The notes under the pieces were generated by a model. It searched no databases and had not been told where the DNA came from. It saw only the letters and a program-made list of their open reading frames with translations. Both the position numbers and the translations under genes were made by a program. From Epiperipatus broadwayi (taxonomy: Eukaryota; Onychophora; Udeonychophora; Euonychophora; Peripatidae): 64,000 bases of DNA. The DNA lies in NCBI GenBank assembly GCA_028023455.1, contig JAQFVV010013388.1, positions 1 through 64,000 on the forward strand. The letters run 5' to 3'. Position 1 is the first letter of the stretch. Every line of letters begins with the position of its first letter. Below are positions 13,555-24,010 of this stretch, piece after piece.

Positions 13555-13745
13555 TTCCACACAATAGTGCCACTTAGTGTTAACTCTAATAATTAATAAA
13601 TGCTAATGAGTTATAATCCCTATCTAGTGCCTTCCCATCTTTATTGATGAAAGCCATAAGCTAGAAACTAGTTTGGAGATATGGGAAGACACTTGTGATG
13701 CATAACTTTCTAGCATTTATAGATTTACTAGGTGGTGCTACGGTG
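13555..13745. repeat. Family A foldback repeat, old copy
   Basis: A diverged family A copy with recognisable arms (AATAGTGCCACTTAGTG on the left, its near-complement GGTGGTGCTACGGTGTGG on the right) and a central hammerhead-like motif. Confidence 0.55.
13638..13679 (+). ncRNA. Hammerhead ribozyme motif, family A copy 3 (decayed core)
   Basis: Stem I pairs UCUUUA (13638-13643) with UGGAGA (13674-13679) over six positions, including G-U pairs. The core reads UUGAUGA (first C lost), stem II AGC/GCU with a CAUAA loop, GAAAC (13664-13668), UA and GUU. Two core positions differ from consensus, so it is probably slow or dead. The stem I bases differ from other copies but still pair, which supports a once-functional fold. 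Confidence 0.45.
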
Positions 13746-14609
13746 TGGAAAAATTTTCAACTGTTTTAATATATATAAAGCACATCATTGACCTTTTTAC
13801 ACACGATTAAAATTATAAAAACAAAATGAATTTGGATATTGCATAGCTCAAGTTTTACATCAAATGATTATACATGTGAATGAAAGTTGAATATTATTAG
13901 TACTCCTCAAGATTTTCATAGAATTTGATCACCTTACTTATAAATAAATGACAAAAATTAAAAAAAAATGTCAGCACTAAAAGAAGCTCAATACGTTCAA
14001 TATAACTGCAAATAACATTCAAAATGGAGGCTGTAGAAAGGAGTTTGAAATTAATTGAAAGAAGAATAGCCGATTCCTTCAAGAAACCAAACAAAGTATG
14101 TTCCTAATGTCCACTCACATCTTGGTATTGTAGCTGTTATTATTGTATAAGTATTCATATTTTAAATACACCAACAGGCATCAGCAAAGTGGTCTTATAT
14201 TTTGAACACAAGACATAGTTAACTCCATATATTCATTAACTCATATCACATAAGACTTAATCGGAATATTATCATATCTGATGCAATATTTTAATTTCTT
14301 TTAACCTACTAAATAATAAAGCAGACATCATATATTAAGAATACACTCATATTCGTGTTCTGCCTCTGAATTTGAGGCCAAAAATATTATAGTCTTTCTT
14401 CTTAATTGCCTAATAGTTCTGGAGTGCCACATCAGTTGAGTTTAGCTGATGGCTGAATGAATGTGTCAATAATCTCTTGTCAGATGGTGAAATTAGGACC
14501 TTTATTTCCAGGGGATCAACATAAGACATTACTTTCTGGCAGAAGATAAAGGATGCTAAGAATATTGTAATTGCAGAGCTACGTTATCATTTATTGGTGA
14601 TTTTTTTAT
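13746..14609. other. Non-coding; possibly 5' part of the following LINE
   Basis: No coding feature. The stretch 14340-14600 is a little less AT-rich and directly precedes the recognisable endonuclease part of the second RTE copy, so it may be the LINE 5' untranslated region. I cannot prove this. Confidence 0.35.
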
Positions 14610-16639
14610 TTAGCTGTCTAAAGGGATGCAAATAACTTCCAAGTAAAAAAAAGATTAAATGAATTGGAAAAAAAGAACGGTCTAATGTTAAATTGGACAT
14701 TATTGGACTTCGTGAAGTTAGAAAAAATGTAAGTGATGACTTAAAAAGTTGAGTGAGATTCAAATAAGCGAGAACAACACCATGGAGATTGGCGGTATAT
14801 AGTATCAAGATTATTTATTTATTCAAATTACTAGAAGATATCAAATTCAAATAATTCAAGTTTATGTTGTAATAACTTCTCATTGTGATGAAGAATTAGA
14901 GGATTATTTTATAGATGCATAAAATACATTTGATTATACCAAATAATATTCCAACCTTGTCATGATGAGATTTTAATATTAGAATTGGAAAATGCCTGAA
15001 AGATGAAAATGATAAGCTACGGTGTTAGAAACGAGATAGAATACAAACTTCGTGAACTTACAGAAAGAAAAAAAATATATATTATAATTTCTTTCTTTTA
15101 AAAAATGCTAAACAGAAATGGAAATGAAGATATGGAATAACTGGAATATATTTTGATTAATAGAAAATATGGATTTCAAGATTGTAATGTTTTTTAATAG
15201 ATTTAACACAGAAAGTGATGACCGACTAGTGATATATAAGATATACGTTAATGGAAAACTACAGAAGCAAATATTAATAAAAGTCATTATTAACAGACAT
15301 TTCTAATCTTCAAAAGCACTTATGAATTTATTATTAAAATTTGTTAATTATTTTAAAATAATGAAAGATTTTGAAGATGATTCAAGTTAAACTGTGATTA
15401 ATAGAAAGATAACTGTAATCTATTAAAAACTGCAACAGATAGCTAGTACCAAAAAAAGTGGCAATTTTTATTAGTAAATTTTCAATTAAGAAAAGACAAC
15501 ATTTGAAAAAAATAAAAAAAATATTTTAAAAAGATTCATTAAGAAAAATCAATTATCTTGAATCTTTTAAAATGATATAAAAAGTATTAATAATAATATA
15601 AAAAAAAGTAAATATGAACCGGTAAGAAAAGCTATAGAAAAGAATAAAAATTTCAAAAGTACAAAAAAAACATCTTGGTATTGGAACAAAAGTCATTTCA
15701 ACAATAAGAAAAAAAAAATGGAAGTATTATTAAAATGAAAGATGACATCATGTAATGTATGAAAAGTTTCACAAAAAATTATATAGTAATAAACAAAAAA
15801 AAAAGACAGTACTATTACTCCATCTTCTGAATTGCCAAGCATTATAAAGAGTTGAGATATGCAGTTAAGTCTAAGAAAAGGCTCCAGAAAATGATGAAAT
15901 TGTTATCAATATTTTAAAAGAAGTCAGTAAAGAAATAGAAACATGGTTGGTAAAACCATATATCAAATATGTCTAATGGTAAAGATATATCACAAATGGT
16001 TGGAAAATGCAGTAGTAATATAGATATTTAAAAAAGGTGATAAGACACTAAAGATTACATCAGGGATTTATCATTTTTATAGAAAATATTAACAAAGATA
16101 TTTTACAACTTGGATTCAAATTAACCAAAAAATAAGCTGGATTTAAATGTGGTTTAAGCAAAGTGGATGGTATCCAAGTAATGAGAAAATTTATAGTAAG
16201 GAGTAACAAATATGCATTGCCATTATGTTTTGTATTTATAGGTTGAGAAAGGCATTTGATTCTGTAAGCATTTGTACAATGATTAAAGTTTTGGATTATC
16301 AATATATAAAGCTAGGATGTTGCTAAATTCTAAGATAACTTAATTAAAATGTAACAGCAGTGGTTAAATTACATAGTAACATTAAAAAGATTAAAACTGA
16401 TGAGGGTATATGACAGGGTAATTCCATAGGTCCAAAATTTTTTACAGCCGTAAGTAATAAGTACTTTGTGCATCAAAATGGGAAGTTAACAGAGTAAAAG
16501 TGAACAGAGATTATTTAAGTCCTCTAAATTTTGCAGACGATGTTATTTTTTACAAAAAAAAAAAAAATGCTTCAGGAAATGTTACAATAGTCATCACATG
16601 AAAGAAAGAAAACATTCTACAAGTTAAATATTGAAAACA

Positions 16640-17137
16640 CTAAAGTTGTGAGCCTAGATGTGACAAAAGGGACCTCTACAAATCTTAACATAAGATTAAC
16701 AACTTTAAAAGACCAGAACAGCCACTCTTTGACCTACTTTTTAATTATATAGACGAATCTAAAACATTTTGATTCGAGAGCGTTAAGCTATTAACTACTT
16801 CACTGATTAAGACCACAATTTGTACACAAAATCTTTCGATTTACAGCAAGTCAGTATGAAACTCTTATAATTAGAAATCTTTTAAGACAATTTAAAGTTG
16901 TAATTAATAATTTGTTAAGCGCATACTCATTACCTAAGTAATATATATAATAAGGCTATAACCTTAAGACTATAAGCCTAGATGCAACAGTAGGGACTTC
17001 TACAAATCTTAACACAAAATTAACGACTCTAACAGACAGAGCGGCCACTCTTATCTTTAATCTACTTTTTAATTATATAGGCGAATCTAAAGTATTCTGA
17101 TTTGAAAGCGTGAAGCTATTAACTATTTCACTGATTT
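16640..17137 (+). repeat. Tandem repeat family B/C, two monomers, inserted in the LINE
   Basis: Two direct copies about 330 bp apart start at about 16650 and 16976 with AGCCTAGATG and share TACTTTTTAATTATATAG, CGAATCTAAA and GCGT.AAGCTATTAACTA. The block interrupts the RTE copy. Diverged relatives occur at 36.77-37.24 kb and, inverted, at 34.87-36.03 kb. No open frame and no hammerhead core was found. Confidence 0.65.
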
Positions 17138-18217
17138 GGTAGTAGTTTGCTGGACAAAGACGCCGCTCGATGGCACCGTTATCACGCCAAACCTATAATA
17201 TATGAATATTCCCGAGCCGTTTATTTTAAGCATTTTGCTGTGATTTTTGTTGTCCAAAAAAAAAAAGTAAATACCTATATCGTGTTTTTTAACATTTTTG
17301 TTATTAACATAAACAAATGAAATGAAATGATATCAAGAAATGTAAAATAAAATCAACAAATTTCAATTTTATTCGGGGTTTTTTTTTTTGTGTTAGGCTT
17401 TTTTTAAAAAAATCATCGTAACAAAAATAAAAGTTTTTACATTTTCATTTTTACATAGAAACAGCAGCAAATACTATAATTGTTTTAAAGTTATTCTTTT
17501 TTTTAACATGCTATTTGTTTTAAAAAACAATTTTCAATTTTATTAGCCTTTTTGTGTGTTACACTGCTTTTTTTTCTTGTTGTTGTTTAAAAATCAATAA
17601 TCAGAACAAAAAGTAAAAGTTCTTAGTCTTTGTTTTACATTTTCATTTTTACAGAGAAATAGCAACAAATATTAAAATGGCTTTAAACTTATTACGCTTT
17701 TTTTTTTAATATGCTTTTTAGGGTATTTAAAAAAAGTAAATTGCAATTTTATTACTGGATATTTTTGTTACCGCTATTTTTTGCTTCAAAAATAATGGCA
17801 ACAAAAAGTAAAAGTTGTTAGCCTCAACTCTCACCATGAAAAAATACTCTTCAATTTGATTACGTCTTTTTTTGTGTTACTCCTTTTTTTGTTGTTGTTT
17901 AAAAAGCCATAATCGGAACAAAAAGTAAAAGTTCGTAGTCTTTGTTTTACAATTTCATTTTTACAGAGAAACAACAACAAATACTAAAATGCCTTTAAAC
18001 TTATTAAATTTTTTATTTTCTTTTTTTTTTTTTAGGTTGAAAAATAAAAATTTGCAATTTTATTACTGTTTGTTTGTGTTCCCCGCTTTTTTTTTTTATT
18101 TAAAAAATAATGACAACAAAAAAACACAACAAAAATGTTGTATTTTTCTAAACGCGGAAACGGCATTTTTATGTGCTTTAGCACATAAACAGCGTCTTTA
18201 TCCAGCAAACTACAACC
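17138..18217. mobile_element. Non-autonomous Merlin-like element with 8-bp target duplication
   Basis: A 1080-bp element with 26-bp terminal inverted repeats: left GGTAGTAGTTTGCTGGACAA, right (complement) GGTTGTAGTTTGCTGGATAA, both continuing AGACGC. It is flanked by ACTGATTT (17130-17137) and ACTGATTC (18218-18225), a 7/8 match to an 8-bp duplication. GGTTGT termini resemble the transposase-bearing Merlin at 51.6 kb, and the duplication size fits Merlin. The inside has no transposase; it has three to four repeated units built around TTTTCATTTTTACAGAGAAA (near 17445, 17640, 17950). Confidence 0.7.
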
Positions 18218-18815
18218 ACTGATTCTATACAAGATAACGTACGAAAATAAAGATTGATAATCATGAATTAGAGAAGTTAACAAATACAAATATCTTGGTC
18301 AGATGGCTAATATAGATAGAAACACAATCATAAAATTAAACTTGGCTAGAATATTTTTGATAAAAATAGCTTAATATGAAATGGGAATATGCCTACGTGT
18401 TTGAAAAGTAATGTTTTTAACAGATGTGTTTTAGTAGTTTCTATTTATGGATCTGAGAGTTGTACTCTTAATAGAAGAGCAATTCAGAGACTTCAAACCA
18501 TTCCATGAAATATGAAGAGAGGTATGTTAAGAGAAGCAAAAAATGACAGCACAATACTTGGGTGAGAGAACAAGCATATATTAGTGAACAAATGAAAATT
18601 GAAATGGGGTTATGCTGAATATACTGCGAGGAGAGATAATAATAAATGGCTAGTTAAAGGTTTTAAACTGGATCCTAAAGATTGTAAAAGACTAAAAAGA
18701 GCCATTATACGAAATAAAAAAGTTTGCTGGTAGGATGTGGAAAAGAAATATTATGGACGGAGATGGATAGATCTCTATCCAGCACTGTATCAATAAGGTT
18801 GAAAATGGTGATTCA

Positions 18816-19164
18816 AAATGGAGAATTAGTTTTTAGAACTGTCTACTATTCAAATAAAAAAATATCTATTTTTCATATAAAGATTAAGAATACAAAATGA
18901 AAAAATAGTATGAGGAAAGCAAATGAAACAAACAGGAAAAAATAAATCATTAAAGTAATGAGGGAAAAAAATCACAATTTTCAAACAGTTATTAAATGCG
19001 TTACGATTGAACTTTGAAGATTGCAAAGAATTTCTAAAATAGTTTCGATAAATAAAATAAGTATAAGAAATTAAAAACAGTTCAGGAAACATCGGTCATT
19101 TATTGCGATTGCATGCATACTATAAAATAATTTCACTGCTTAATAAATTAAAACATTCCAATAC
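18816..19164. other. Intronic or 3' non-coding DNA of PPP4R1
   Basis: AT-rich sequence directly downstream of the splice donor at 19164-19163 (minus strand). Nothing else recognised. Confidence 0.5.
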
Positions 19165-19250
19165 CTGCTCAATGCTAGACGATTCCTTAACAGATTGAAT
19201 TGCTGCAGTTTGAGTAAGTTGGGAACTGTCATCATCATCATCATCATCAT
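19165..19250 (-). CDS. PPP4R1: PPP4R1 exon: acidic linker (Asp run)
   Basis: Minus-strand 86-nt exon. It follows a strong acceptor (TTTTTTTCTAG) and ends CAG followed by donor GTATTG. Its open frame starts with two bases that complete a codon from the upstream exon, reads six GAT codons plus GAC, then SSQLTQTAAIQSVKESSSIE and a final Gln, ending in phase 0. The upstream exons at 29913 or 37451 both end with a single G, so the junction codon becomes GAT and extends the Asp run to eight. It would lie in the variable acidic linker before the C-terminal HEAT repeats of this phosphatase 4 regulatory subunit. Assignment rests on phase, strand and composition, not on conserved residues. The Asp run is a trinucleotide repeat that could vary in length. 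Confidence 0.62.
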
Positions 19251-20155
19251 CTAGAAAAAAATTAAAATTAGGAAAACATTATTTTAAAAAAATGCAGTAA
19301 TAACAACAAAAAAAAATTAAATCTGGAAAAAAAAAGATTGTTTAAAGTTTCTTTAAAATAATATGAAACATATAAAAATACATTACCACGTAAATGCTGG
19401 CACTGCTATTATTGTTGTATATAAATACTTATTAAAATTATTTGAAGAATCAATAACTATCGTATGAAATCAAAAACAACTGCTCTCAAATGCATAGCAA
19501 CTTTATCTTCTCCCTTCCTTAAGAACTAGCATCACTTTTTGGTGGCAGTCAATATCTGTATTATTCACTCTTAACGAACTTGTTTATTTGGACTATTCTC
19601 GAAATAATAACTTTCCAAATTTTACCTTATTTATTTAATCATTTTTCCAAGAAACTATGATAGAAGAATATAATGGATTCCACTGTAGTTGAAGTAATAA
19701 GGCATAAAAATAAAATAAACTTATGGGAACTGACTATAATCTAATACTCCGATTCCATTGTAAAATTTTAATGTTGGAAAAACATTAATCATTTTCTATA
19801 AATATGTGCATGAGTCTATGTATATTGAACTGGATACTTTATCCGATTCAAGGGTTCTATCATGTAAATTGGAAAAAAAACAAAACAAGTTTTATATGTG
19901 CAATAACACACATACTTATTTATTTTGAAATGTTATATTTTTAATTCTAAGTTGATTTTAGTATAAAATATTTTTTTTATGACGCTTGTTTTCTTTTAAA
20001 ATAATTAAAAGCAAACAAAGTTTAATTAGTGCTCTTATATGTATTTTATTTAAACTAAAAAAAAAAAAAATTTAATGTTGATGTATTTTAAAGCTGAGAT
20101 TTGGTTTTGTATTTTTTTTTTATAAAAAAATAATAATCATTTTTGTAAGATTAAG
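19251..20155. other. PPP4R1 intron, AT-rich
   Basis: Nothing recognised beyond homopolymer runs. Upstream on the transcript of the exon at 19165-19250. Confidence 0.5.
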
Positions 20156-21680
20156 CCCTGTAAGATATTGTTTTTCTAATTAAGATTGCGCAGGAGATAA
20201 CAAAGGACATAAATAGGTGGGTAATATTTTTTTTTTTGATTAGAGAGGAGGATTCAAAGAGACTATTCTGTTCATTCAGTTTTTATTGCTCAGCTTATTC
20301 AGCTTCTTCTTATTGAGGATCGATCCAGATTTTAGCTGTTATTGAACTGTTGCATTGTGAAAGTGTCTAAATTTTTTTTTGATATTGGTGCCACGGGAAT
20401 CACCAAGTTGAATTTCTGTTGACCGATAATAACTCTATTTGCCACGATAATAGCAGTCATTCAGACGCCATGCCTGTAATATACGCCACGAAGAATCTCC
20501 ACAACATGATGGGCTGAGCCTTTCCAAAGATGAACCTCCGGAGCTCCAAATTGTGACTTCCATCAAGACCTAACTGTCAAGTCCAGAGTGGATCCCGATA
20601 ATGCCTCCAGACTTCTGAACCTGTAGTAAATGACATCGGTTGTAGAGGACTCTATAAACCGAACTTTGTGTGAACAACAGAAATTAATATTATCTCGAGG
20701 TAACTTACCTTTCCATATCAAAATCAGGGCTAAATCTCTAATTAAGTCTCTCGCAAATCTCAGCTTAATCTTAAAAAGAAATTATATTTACGATGTGTAA
20801 TTGATCAATTTAAATATTAATGTATTTTTGTTTATTTTACATTACAATCTTAGTAGCAAGATTTTCAATCTTAAAATGTTGCTTGTTCGAGAGTGTAGGG
20901 CGAGTGATATTTTATATGCTTAATAATTTCTAAGTTTTATGATTAACCATTGTTAAACGCTCAGACCGACCTTAGTAGTTTTCTTTTATTTTTGTTTGTT
21001 TGCTTCGGCGTTAAACTAAATCAAACTTGACTTTGGCTAGAGATTTCTAGGATATATGATTTATTTATTTTTGGTAGAGATTTATTTGCTATAATTCTGA
21101 TTGCGTAATTCATGTTTCTTTCTTGTGTGAGACTAACCTTGGCTCGTTTCAATGTACTTGTCCATGAGCGTTTTGCAGAATTATGACATTCTTGGTTCCA
21201 ACATTTCTTTTCTGGACTAAGAAAAGCTTGTCTGCGCTGTCCCGTTATTCTCCACAAACATCCATCTTACTAAATCTCTATAGGGAAAAGGGAGTTGGTT
21301 GGGTGAACCGCTAGCAAGAAAATATAAGCCATTATTGTGTTATAGATAAGAAATGATCTTGTCTGCCTGGGTATTTAATGTAGTTCTGCTCGCATACCCT
21401 CAATGTTAACATGTTTATTTTGTTATTATGTTTAATAAATTTAAAAAGTTCTTATAAGTATTTTGGCTGACGTTTGTCTCAGTGTTTTCTCAATTGTCAG
21501 AACCACATTCATTAGCTTTTGCTCTCCCTGGGTTTAGTCCGGCACATTCATGTTATCCTGCCCACCCTTAAAATAAATGTCTAGTTCCGATTTTCGGACT
21601 AGTGGCGCCCTCGTGGTCAGGATATACGAAACAAAAATCTTTCGTCCGGCACAATATATATATATTGAATTATTAAGATT
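20156..21680. other. Less AT-rich unclassified block, possible LTR remnants
   Basis: This block has higher complexity than its surroundings. It contains a TATA-like ATAAATAGG near 20210, a TTGGTGCC...CACCAAG hairpin near 20386-20411 that resembles a primer-binding site, an AATAAATTTAAAAAG near 21431 and GTGGCGCCC near 21603. The decamer GTCCGGCACA occurs at about 21538 and 21645. These are features seen around retrotransposon LTRs, but I could not match two LTR copies or find gag or pol. An open minus-strand stretch at 21257-21021 has no family resemblance that I recognise. Confidence 0.3.
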
Positions 21681-21728
21681 CCATGCCATGACAATAAAAA
21701 TAATACAGCATATACAGAGTTGGTCGTT

Positions 21729-21835
21729 TTGTTTTTTTTTTAAATATTTTATTTAATCATGAAGTGTTCTTTGTACACTGAAAAGGTTTACATTGTATTT
21801 AAAACATAGACTAAAAAAAAAAAGGAACACATACT
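21729..21835 (-). mobile_element. 3' end fragment of the 24 kb Tx1-like LINE family
   Basis: On the minus strand this matches the 3' untranslated end of the LINE at 24-26.7 kb (compare 26640-26738): TGTAAACCTTTTCAGTGTA and GAACACTTCATG shared in order, followed by an A-rich tail, with roughly 85% identity by eye. It is a severely 5'-truncated insertion in the opposite orientation. Confidence 0.65.
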
Positions 21836-22479
21836 GCACAGTCCTGAATATACAGGTCAACAGTCTTTAATTAGTAACGAGTCCGTCAGTGAGAGATGCT
21901 ATGTATCTGTTTAGTAATTTAAAAACTTTTTTTAGTTAAATCTTTTAAATTTTCTGACATTTTTTTAAAAATTTAATCAGTTGTGTATAATAATAATAAA
22001 AATACTTATTTTTATATTAAATTTGAATTCACAGTAAATTTAGCTCCAAAATAAAAAAAATGAATGAGTTCATTGAAAAACAAGACTGCATATTGTCTCA
22101 CATTCTAAAATTATCACAATATAATAATAGAGTTGTAAGCTATCAGTTTAGGACAATTTCAGCGAAAGCTGTGTCATTAATATTAAATTAAAAGATTAAA
22201 AATTAGCTGCATGTTAAGTAAATAGGCAAAATAAAAATAATTAATTTGCTTCAATCTCTGTTAGGCGACATTCTTGCAAGATATGTGGATAAAAGAAAAC
22301 CATATTTGCAAATGTTTGACTCTGAAATTTTCAAATGCCTCACTGTATGCACTATGAGTTTATATATATAAGCAACCTCGAAAAATTTGATTAATTAAAA
22401 ATTTACATGAATAATCTTCAACTGACCAAATCAAGATTTCTATAAGAAACTGTAATAGAGGTTATATATAAAAATCACA
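21836..22479. other. PPP4R1 intron, AT-rich
   Basis: No feature recognised. Confidence 0.5.
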
Positions 22480-22630
22480 CTTATTCAATCCCAATATCAA
22501 TAACAATCAACAATTTCCAAACTGTAATCATGTGCAATCTTTAGTATATTAGATTGTTAATAAGAGTGGGATTTATTAGTCAACATTCAGAGTAGGTTTA
22601 AAGAGTTTTATTTAAACTTATTTTTTCTCA
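22480..22630. repeat. Family E repeat, rearranged copy
   Basis: CAATCAACAATTTCCAAACT (about 22507-22526) is the exact complement of sequence near 26910-26930, while AGTATATTAGA...TTAATAAGAGTGGGATT just after it is in direct orientation with 26850-26875 and 27165-27190. So one copy joins inverted and direct parts of the same repeat. Confidence 0.5.
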
Positions 22631-22634
22631 AAGC

Positions 22635-23330
22635 AACTTTATTAAGTCACTAAAGTATGATCCACCTGTGCAGGGACCACATTCTCTCACCTGCAGCAGT
22701 GGGCCATAGAGGCTACAATGTTACATTGATATTCTGCAACTGGGTATGGCTCAAAGCAACAGAACCGCCTTATGCAATAGATTAGGTATTACAGGTATAT
22801 AAAAAAATACATTCCAAGTACAACATCAAGAAAAAACACAAAAAGAGGAAAAAAAGGGCATGAATTATCACAGATCAAATGTTAGTCAATCAAGGGGATG
22901 CTATGTCCATTTGAGGAGAGGTCACATGCAGGACAATCAGCTCTCAGCCCATCTGAAAAGTCTTCAAGCAGCTCCCCCAGACCCATCAGACAGAACTCAG
23001 TTTAGCGAGAACCCAGACCCACTCCTTGGACAAGGTTAAACCGCTTCGGCCCCTGCTGTAAGTGGGTTACAATTAATCTGGGTGTGACGTAGGTTCAGCA
23101 TGTCCGGAACACCAACCAATTCAGAGAGGGCCAAGACAACATTGCCAGATCTCTCTAAAGCTGTGTGTGGTGATGATCGCCGATCGATCCCACTGATCAA
23201 CAAATCCTCCATAGCCATCACCTCTACCCCTTGAGACCGAGAATTCAGGCAAAACCAATGATTAGATTCATGGTCCCACTAGGTCCTCAGGGTTCCCAAT
23301 CCAGTTCGTATTATATACCCTTCTTCTGAA
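22635..23330 (-). other. GC-richer retrocopy-like segment with polyadenylation signal
   Basis: Read on the minus strand, this block is much less AT-rich than its surroundings and ends with ACTTAATAAAGTTGC (near 22645-22660), an AATAAA signal shortly before an A-rich stretch. A 61-residue open stretch (23221-23036, including ALERSGNVVLALSELVGVPD) precedes a long non-coding part. It looks like the 3' part of a spliced transcript copied back into DNA, or the 3' end of an unrecognised LINE. I do not recognise the protein. Confidence 0.35.
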
Positions 23331-23544
23331 CTAAATTGTGACAACATTTCAATTATGATTCTGCTTTACTGATCCTATTGAGTTCTTCTAATTCAAGTAG
23401 AGTTCTAATTTTGATGCTTAATTAGAGTTCCAATTGTAAAATCTAATGGTTTGTATTTAGTCTTTGGATTTTTCTTAGTAATTTAAATCTCAATTTCTGA
23501 AGTCTCAATTTCTGAAGTCAAGATGCAATCTTTAATGTCTATAT

Positions 23545-24010
23545 AATTATAAGGGACTTGAACTCAGACTTTCAAGCTCCTTACGGGTATCCAATTCATC
23601 TTACACAACTGATACATACATGTGACCACATACATGTAAAAATGATAAAATGTTCTCCAATATATATTTCATGTTGAACCAGCACTCATCACTTGGCCCA
23701 GATCACCATCTTCAACACATATATACAATCACTGCTCAGTTTATATTAGGATAGCAGATCTTCAAATTTTAATGGACAGGCTTCAATCCTCTCCATTTGC
23801 CAACTCTTCAGCCATCCATATCACTGAAAATTTGAGGATGAAATGCTCAAAAGTCCTTAATGATGTCAATATTATTAACATACCCATGTTGACCTTAAGT
23901 TAATCAGACCCCTCACACATAGGACTTAATGTCCATTTACAGAAGAGCAATGGGCAGAATACTGGTTGAATACATAATATTTAAACACATGTATATTATA
24001 TATACTAAAC
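23545..24010 (-). repeat. Family D hammerhead repeat, old copy interrupted by a LINE
   Basis: The order of blocks (AATATATATTTCATG, CCAGCACTCATCACTTGG, TTAATGGACAGGCTTCAATC, ACCCATGTTGACC, GGGCAGA) matches the 476-bp monomer of the array at 28.05-29.38 kb with many substitutions. A LINE is inserted at 24011. Beyond the LINE, 26748-26815 is an inverted match to 23545-23615 (CCAATTCATCTTACACAACT on the left), so this copy also had a foldback end. Confidence 0.6.
23653..23703 (-). ncRNA. Hammerhead ribozyme motif, family D, decayed
   Basis: On the minus strand: GGGCCAA, then GUGAUGA where consensus is CUGAUGA, a stem II GUGCUG/CAACAU with one C-A mismatch, GAAA (23670-23667), UAUAUA and then UUGG pairing with CCAA. 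Two key positions are off, so it should be inactive, but the arrangement is the same as in the other family D copies. Confidence 0.45.

Larger units (their letters stand above)
14610..18815 (+). mobile_element. RTE-type LINE, old near-full-length copy, interrupted
   Basis: A heavily mutated RTE element that, unlike the copy at 7.9 kb, keeps endonuclease traces: IIGLREVRK near 14702-14728 and IQVYVV near 14856 (family IIQVYAPT). Reverse transcriptase pieces follow from about 15830 (TPSSELPSII region, RKGSRK) through the motif A remnant near 16243-16265 and ILQTMLF remnants of motif C near 16530. At about 16640 the alignment with the 7.9 kb copy stops and resumes near 18226 with ENKD.HELEKL and CLKSNVFNRCVLVV. 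The intervening 1.58 kb is nested insertions. Stops and frameshifts are everywhere, so it is dead. Its end near 18800 aligns with the TGATGA end of the first copy. Confidence 0.75.

Noticed and set aside
20386-20411. Primer-binding site of an LTR retrotransposon
   Set aside because: TGGTGCC is suggestive, but I found no matching pair of LTRs, no polypurine tract and no gag-pol frame, so it is only mentioned in the block entry.
21021-21257. Minus-strand 78-codon frame with SAKRSWTSTLKRAKV
   Set aside because: The composition is protein-like but I recognise no family and it has no splice sites that link it to PPP4R1.
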